From Luteimonas rhizosphaericola (GTDB lineage: Bacteria > Pseudomonadota > Gammaproteobacteria > Xanthomonadales > Xanthomonadaceae), in assembly GCF_029888045.1 (NCBI RefSeq), contig NZ_JARXRN010000025.1, forward strand, positions 154,368 through 218,367: 64,000 nucleotides of DNA, read 5' to 3'. The position numbers and the translations under genes were made by a program. Positions 63,910 through 64,000 of the stretch are shown piece by piece. Position 1 is the first letter of the stretch; each line of letters opens with the position of its first letter. The notes under the pieces were generated by a model. The model made no database searches and had not been told where the DNA came from. It saw only the letters and a program-made list of their open reading frames with translations.

Positions 63910-64000
63910 TCAACCCGGATCGCGGGCGACCTGGAAGCCGGCGAAGGACTGGCTGACCGGCATGAGCTCGAGCCGGTTGATGTTCAGGTGCGGCGGCAGC
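63910..64000 (-). CDS. SDR family oxidoreductase, C-terminal fragment (YdfG-like)
   Basis: Only the last 29 codons are inside the window; the gene continues past 64000. The readable end, PPHLNINRLELMPVSQSFAG, resembles the C-terminus of YdfG-type NADP-dependent 3-hydroxy acid dehydrogenases. The active site is outside the window. Confidence 0.65.
   Translation of the reverse strand, partial: LPPHLNINRLELMPVSQSFAGFQVARDPG

Overview
The window is a very GC-rich bacterial chromosome segment (clearly above 65% G+C by eye, with strong third-position G/C bias and long antisense shadow ORFs). Gene content points to Xanthomonadales (Lysobacterales), of the Lysobacter/Luteimonas/Stenotrophomonas/Xanthomonas type. 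The evidence is an smeRv / smeU1VWU2X-like RND efflux locus, biosynthetic speA with speE, a fused indolepyruvate oxidoreductase, an I78-family inhibitor lipoprotein and abundant GTAG-type REP palindromes. No rRNA, tRNA, CRISPR array, insertion sequence or integrase was seen. The region looks like ordinary vertically inherited chromosome rather than an island.

Layout. 1-9200: envelope and lipoprotein genes (a TonB-like single-pass protein, a VWA lipoprotein, a 28-residue membrane peptide) and a FAS1 / DUF378 / FAS1 cluster. A CarH/LitR-like B12-type MerR regulator is divergent from that cluster, with an inverted-repeat operator candidate between them. A DUF2383 protein, a LysM muralytic-like protein and a hypothetical lipoprotein follow. 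9177-18184: htpG with a sigma-32-like promoter, a YdeI/DUF1905 protein, a lipocalin, a mscS-like / SLC13-type permease / glycosyltransferase run, and a medium-chain dehydrogenase. 18356-29057: dbpA, then the LysR regulator and the divergent six-gene RND efflux operon, which has strong hairpins in two of its intergenic gaps.

29286-36911: folE, a YchJ-family protein, a three-copy REP (BIME) array of about 136-bp period, a MltB-type lytic transglycosylase, a hydrophobic glycine-rich unknown, a TetA-like MFS pump, small lipoproteins and an SGNH hydrolase. 37102-49288: a 1300-residue membrane-embedded patatin-like protein divergent from the SGNH hydrolase, a class-C beta-lactamase-like serine hydrolase, the fused indolepyruvate oxidoreductase and a GAF-GGDEF-EAL protein. 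49518-64000: an S9 peptidase, comM, ubiK, glnB, speE, an M48 peptidase, speA, an ECF sigma factor with a DUF6768 membrane protein, a DUF4126 / disulfide-oxidoreductase pair, an MHS-type MFS transporter with an overlapping short upstream ORF, and the 3' end of an SDR gene.

How genes act together. The LysR/RND operon is a complete tripartite pump with two short-chain dehydrogenase-like partners. SpeA and SpeE are two steps of polyamine synthesis. The MerR regulator and the FAS1 genes form a plausible light- or B12-responsive unit. The ECF factor and DUF6768 protein are translationally coupled. Function calls come from reading protein sequences and remembered family features; no database search was run.
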